Assembly (NCBI GenBank): GCA_900313295.1
Contig: OMQS01000139.1
Location: 1-8,016, forward strand
Source: an uncultured Eubacteriales bacterium
Lineage (GTDB): Bacteria > Bacillota > Clostridia > Oscillospirales > Oscillospiraceae
Length of the DNA: 8,016 nt
Direction: 5' to 3'
Part shown: piece by piece, positions 6,087 through 8,016 of the stretch
How the letters are laid out: each line of letters starts with the position of its first letter
Numbering within the stretch: position 1 is the stretch's first letter
Program-made: the position numbers and the translations under genes
Notes under the pieces: generated by a model
What the model saw: the letters and a program-made list of their open reading frames with translations, nothing else
The model's database searches: none
Told to the model about the DNA's origin: nothing

Positions 6087-7157
6087 TTAGACATTTGCCT
6101 GCTGCAATAATTCCTCGGCCTGACGGCGGGTGATGAGGGCGTCGATGATGCCGTCTAAGTCCCCGTTCAGCACGGCGCCGAGAGGAAAGCTCTTTTCGTC
6201 GCCCGTGAGCCGATGATCCACCACGATCTTCTCGTGGAACCGGTAGGTGCGGATCCGCTCGGAGCGCTCCGCCCCGCCGATCTGGCTCCTGCGGCGGGCA
6301 GCCTGCGCGGCGTCGCTCTCCGCCTTCTGCCGTGCATAGAGCCGCGAGCGCAGAATCTTCATGGCTCTGTCCTTATTCTTATATTGGCTGCGCTCGTCCT
6401 GACACTCCACCACCGTGCCCGTGGGCAGGTGGGTGATGCGGATGGCGGACTCGGTCTTATTCACATGCTGGCCGCCGGCGCCGCCGGCGCGGAACGTGTC
6501 GATGCGCAGTTCCTCCGGCGCGATATAAAGCTCCGTCTCCTCCGCCTCGGGCAGCACGGCCACGGTGGCCGTGGAGGTATGGATGCGGCCGGCGCTCTCC
6601 GTTTCCGGCACGCGCTTGACGCAGTGGGTGCCGCCCTCGAACTTGAGGCGGGCGTAAACGCCGGCGCCTTCCACGGTGAGGGTGGCCTCCTTGACGCCGC
6701 CCAGCTCCGTGTCGCTGCGGGACACCACGTCCGTCTGCCAGCCGCATTTGTCGGCATAGAGCAGGTACATCCGCAGCAGATCCGCGGCAAAAAGCGCCCC
6801 TTCCTCGCCGCCCACACCGGCGCGAAGCTCCAGCACCACGCTGCGGTCGTCGTCCGGATCCTTGGGCAAAAGCAGCAGATTCAGCTCCTGCAAAAGCGCC
6901 TCCTGCCGTTCTTTAGCCTGCCGCAGCTCCTCTCGCGCCAGCTCCCGCAGCTCCGGATCGGAGAGCATCTGCTCCGCCTCGCTTTGCATAGCCCGCGCCG
7001 CCTCCAGCTCCCCGAAGGCCGACACCACCGGCGTCAGCTCCTTCTGCTCTCGGGTGAGGGCGCGCAGACGGGCAGGATCGGCGTATACCTCCGGCTGCGC
7101 CAGCAGCAGCTCCACCTCCTGCAGCCGCAGGGCGGCCTGTTTCAGCTTTTCCTCCAT
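6087..7157 (-). CDS. prfA: Peptide chain release factor 1
   Basis: RF1 recognises UAA and UAG in the ribosomal A site and triggers hydrolysis of the finished peptide. The 356-residue length matches RF1 (about 355-360). The codon-recognition PxT tripeptide is PET at 184-186, inside RVPETESAGRIHTS, where RF2 would carry SPF. The catalytic GGQ lies at 228-230 within FRAGGAGGQHVNKTESAIR, followed by THLPTG and ECQDERSQYKNK. After residue 304 the usual RF1 sequence with PQ and VTDHRI is replaced by YRFHEKIVVDHRLTGDEK, which reads more like RF2. ATG 7157 follows the flavodoxin stop by 4 nt and has only a weak upstream site, so translational coupling is likely. No prmC, the methyltransferase for the GGQ glutamine and a common neighbour, is seen in the window. 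Confidence 0.95.
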   Translation of the reverse strand: MEEKLKQAALRLQEVELLLAQPEVYADPARLRALTREQKELTPVVSAFGELEAARAMQSEAEQMLSDPELRELAREELRQAKERQEALLQELNLLLLPKDPDDDRSVVLELRAGVGGEEGALFAADLLRMYLLYADKCGWQTDVVSRSDTELGGVKEATLTVEGAGVYARLKFEGGTHCVKRVPETESAGRIHTSTATVAVLPEAEETELYIAPEELRIDTFRAGGAGGQHVNKTESAIRITHLPTGTVVECQDERSQYKNKDRAMKILRSRLYARQKAESDAAQAARRRSQIGGAERSERIRTYRFHEKIVVDHRLTGDEKSFPLGAVLNGDLDGIIDALITRRQAEELLQQANV

Positions 7158-7161
7158 CGGC

Positions 7162-7647
7162 TCACAGCCCCAGGGCGTTCTTGGTGTCCTGAATGAATTT
7201 GTCCCGCCAGAACTCATAGCCGGCATCGTCCGGCCGCAGGGACACATCCGTCAGGCGCATGCGCTTGAGAAAAGTGCCCATATGCGCCAGCACATCGTCG
7301 CAGCGGTCGGAGCCGGCGCGGGTGAGCACGCAGGACACCAGCGGCAGGCTCTCGGCGTTCTGCGCCAAAAAGCTCTTGACGGGGCTGGAGCAGCGACCTG
7401 CCCAGACGGGGGTACCGATGATGACCAAACGATACTCCTGCAGCGGCCGCTCCGTCTGCAAAGGCTTGATGGGGCACAGCTTTTTGCTCATGGCCTCCAG
7501 GCCGGAGCGCCAGTAGCCCCTCAGCTTGCTGCGATCCTGCCCGTCCTCGATCTTCACCAGCTCGGCGTCCGGCGCTTGGGCGATCTCCGTCATGGCCTTT
7601 TCCGTTTTTCCGGTGCGGGAATAATATACGCATAAAATGTCGCTCAT
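7162..7647 (-). CDS. Flavodoxin-family protein
   Basis: The 161-residue protein has the flavodoxin-like FMN-binding fold. A first beta-strand, ILCVYYS, leads into the phosphate-binding loop SRTGKT at 10-15. A second strand, YRLVIIGTPVWAGRCSSPVKSFL (72-94), supplies the loop that usually flanks the isoalloxazine ring. The length fits a single-domain flavodoxin or flavodoxin-like reductase. The electron donor and acceptor cannot be inferred. ATG 7647 is chosen because AAGGAG (7657-7662) lies 9 nt upstream. An in-frame ATG at 7668 overlaps the ABC-F stop as ATGA but has its only GGAGG one base away, which is too close. It sits between the ABC-F gene (17 nt) and prfA (4 nt) in the same operon. 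Confidence 0.9.
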   Translation of the reverse strand: MSDILCVYYSRTGKTEKAMTEIAQAPDAELVKIEDGQDRSKLRGYWRSGLEAMSKKLCPIKPLQTERPLQEYRLVIIGTPVWAGRCSSPVKSFLAQNAESLPLVSCVLTRAGSDRCDDVLAHMGTFLKRMRLTDVSLRPDDAGYEFWRDKFIQDTKNALGL

Positions 7648-7664
7648 TGCTTCGCGCTCCTTTC

Positions 7665-8016
7665 TCATTCCTCCAGCTGCAGGCTCAGCTCCTCCCAGCG
7701 GGTCATCTGCTCCTGCAGCGCAGCTTCCGTTTCCTGTTTTTTCTCGTAGACCTGCGCCAGCTTCTCCGCGTCACAGCCCACCTGCTGCATCTCCTCGTCC
7801 AGGGCGGCGATCTCCGATTCCAGCCTGGCAATGGCGCTTTCGCAGATGGTGAGCTGACGTCGGGCGGCCTGCTGGCTGCGTCCGCTGCGGGGCGGACGGG
7901 TGTCGCCCTTTTTCTCCCGCACGGCCGGTGCGCTCTCCCGTCGCTCCTGCGTCTTCACGCTCTGATACTGGGCAAAGCCCATGGGATAGTCCGTGATGGT
8001 GCCGTCCGCCAGCTCC
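7665..8016 (-). CDS. ABC-F ATPase, C-terminal end only
   Basis: Only the last 116 residues are in the window; the rest lies beyond position 8016. The first residues, ELADGTITDYPMGFAQYQ, resemble the end of the second ATPase domain of ABC-F proteins. A charged linker rich in Arg, Lys and Ser follows, then a long heptad-rich coiled coil (about residues 45-116) ending RWEELSLQLEE, as in the C-terminal domain of YdiF/Uup-like ABC-F proteins. These are soluble ATPases that act on the ribosome, in translation or antibiotic protection, and not on membrane transport. The subclass cannot be decided without the ATPase domains. It is the first visible gene of the operon and ends 17 nt before the flavodoxin gene. 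Confidence 0.82.
   Translation of the reverse strand, partial: ELADGTITDYPMGFAQYQSVKTQERRESAPAVREKKGDTRPPRSGRSQQAARRQLTICESAIARLESEIAALDEEMQQVGCDAEKLAQVYEKKQETEAALQEQMTRWEELSLQLEE

Noticed and set aside
6071..6087. AT-only inverted repeat AATATA/TATATT between prfA and the LUD gene
   Set aside because: Six A:T pairs around a 5-nt loop are too weak to terminate, and there is no T-run after it; chance in AT-rich spacer.
6053..6094. A longer LUD start at 6094 or 6082
   Set aside because: The 6094 start would overlap the end of prfA, and neither has a ribosome binding site, while ATG 6052 has AAGGAGG at 8 nt.
6213..7196. A 327-codon plus-strand open frame opposite prfA
   Set aside because: It is antisense to release factor 1, Leu/His/Gln-rich without motifs.
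7158..7247. A longer prfA start at 7247
   Set aside because: The extra 30 residues would come from inside the flavodoxin gene and do not resemble RF1; ATG 7157 gives the normal RF1 length.
1..8016. Mobile element, phage, CRISPR, defence island, tRNA or rRNA
   Set aside because: No transposase, integrase, terminal repeats, spaced repeats or RNA gene signatures seen; all intervals are conserved chromosomal genes with short gaps.

Overview
The window is a compact, GC-rich piece of bacterial chromosome. Every gene I can support lies on the minus strand, so transcription runs from right to left. The protein families (M18 aminopeptidase, clostridial-type LUD protein, DegV, release factor 1, Sua5, a divergent CoaE), the AAGGAGG-type ribosome binding sites and one near-perfect vegetative promoter suggest a high-GC member of the Clostridia, perhaps close to the Oscillospiraceae. 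That placement is inference from gene style, with no phylogeny behind it.

In transcription order, the first block runs from 8016 down to 2360. It contains the C-terminal end of an ABC-F ATPase (8016-7665, cut by the window edge), a flavodoxin-family protein (7647-7162), peptide chain release factor 1 prfA (7157-6087), a LUD-domain protein (6052-5411), a two-domain protein joining a Sua5-type threonylcarbamoyl-AMP synthase to a dephospho-CoA kinase domain (5375-3747), and an M18 metallo-aminopeptidase (3754-2360). Gaps are 17, 4, 34 and 35 nt, then an 8-nt overlap. I see no terminator inside, so this looks like one operon that ends at a strong 15-bp hairpin (2256-2289). Its theme is translation: ribosome-associated ATPase, termination factor and t6A tRNA modification. 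CoA synthesis, peptide recycling and two redox or unknown proteins are added to it.

The second block starts one base past that hairpin. A promoter with consensus TTGACA and TATAAT, 16 bp apart, drives degV (2172-1276). The gene glyA (1172 to beyond position 1) follows after 103 nt. A weak hairpin with a downstream U-run lies between degV and glyA and could attenuate read-through.

There is no CRISPR array, insertion sequence, phage gene, tRNA or rRNA here, and no stretch over 300 bases without a gene. I did not find an unknown multi-gene system. The most unusual items are the Sua5-CoaE fusion with its divergent kinase half, an RF1 whose C-terminal tail reads more like RF2, a LUD gene between prfA and the sua5 gene, and the tightly packed terminator-promoter junction at 2227-2323.
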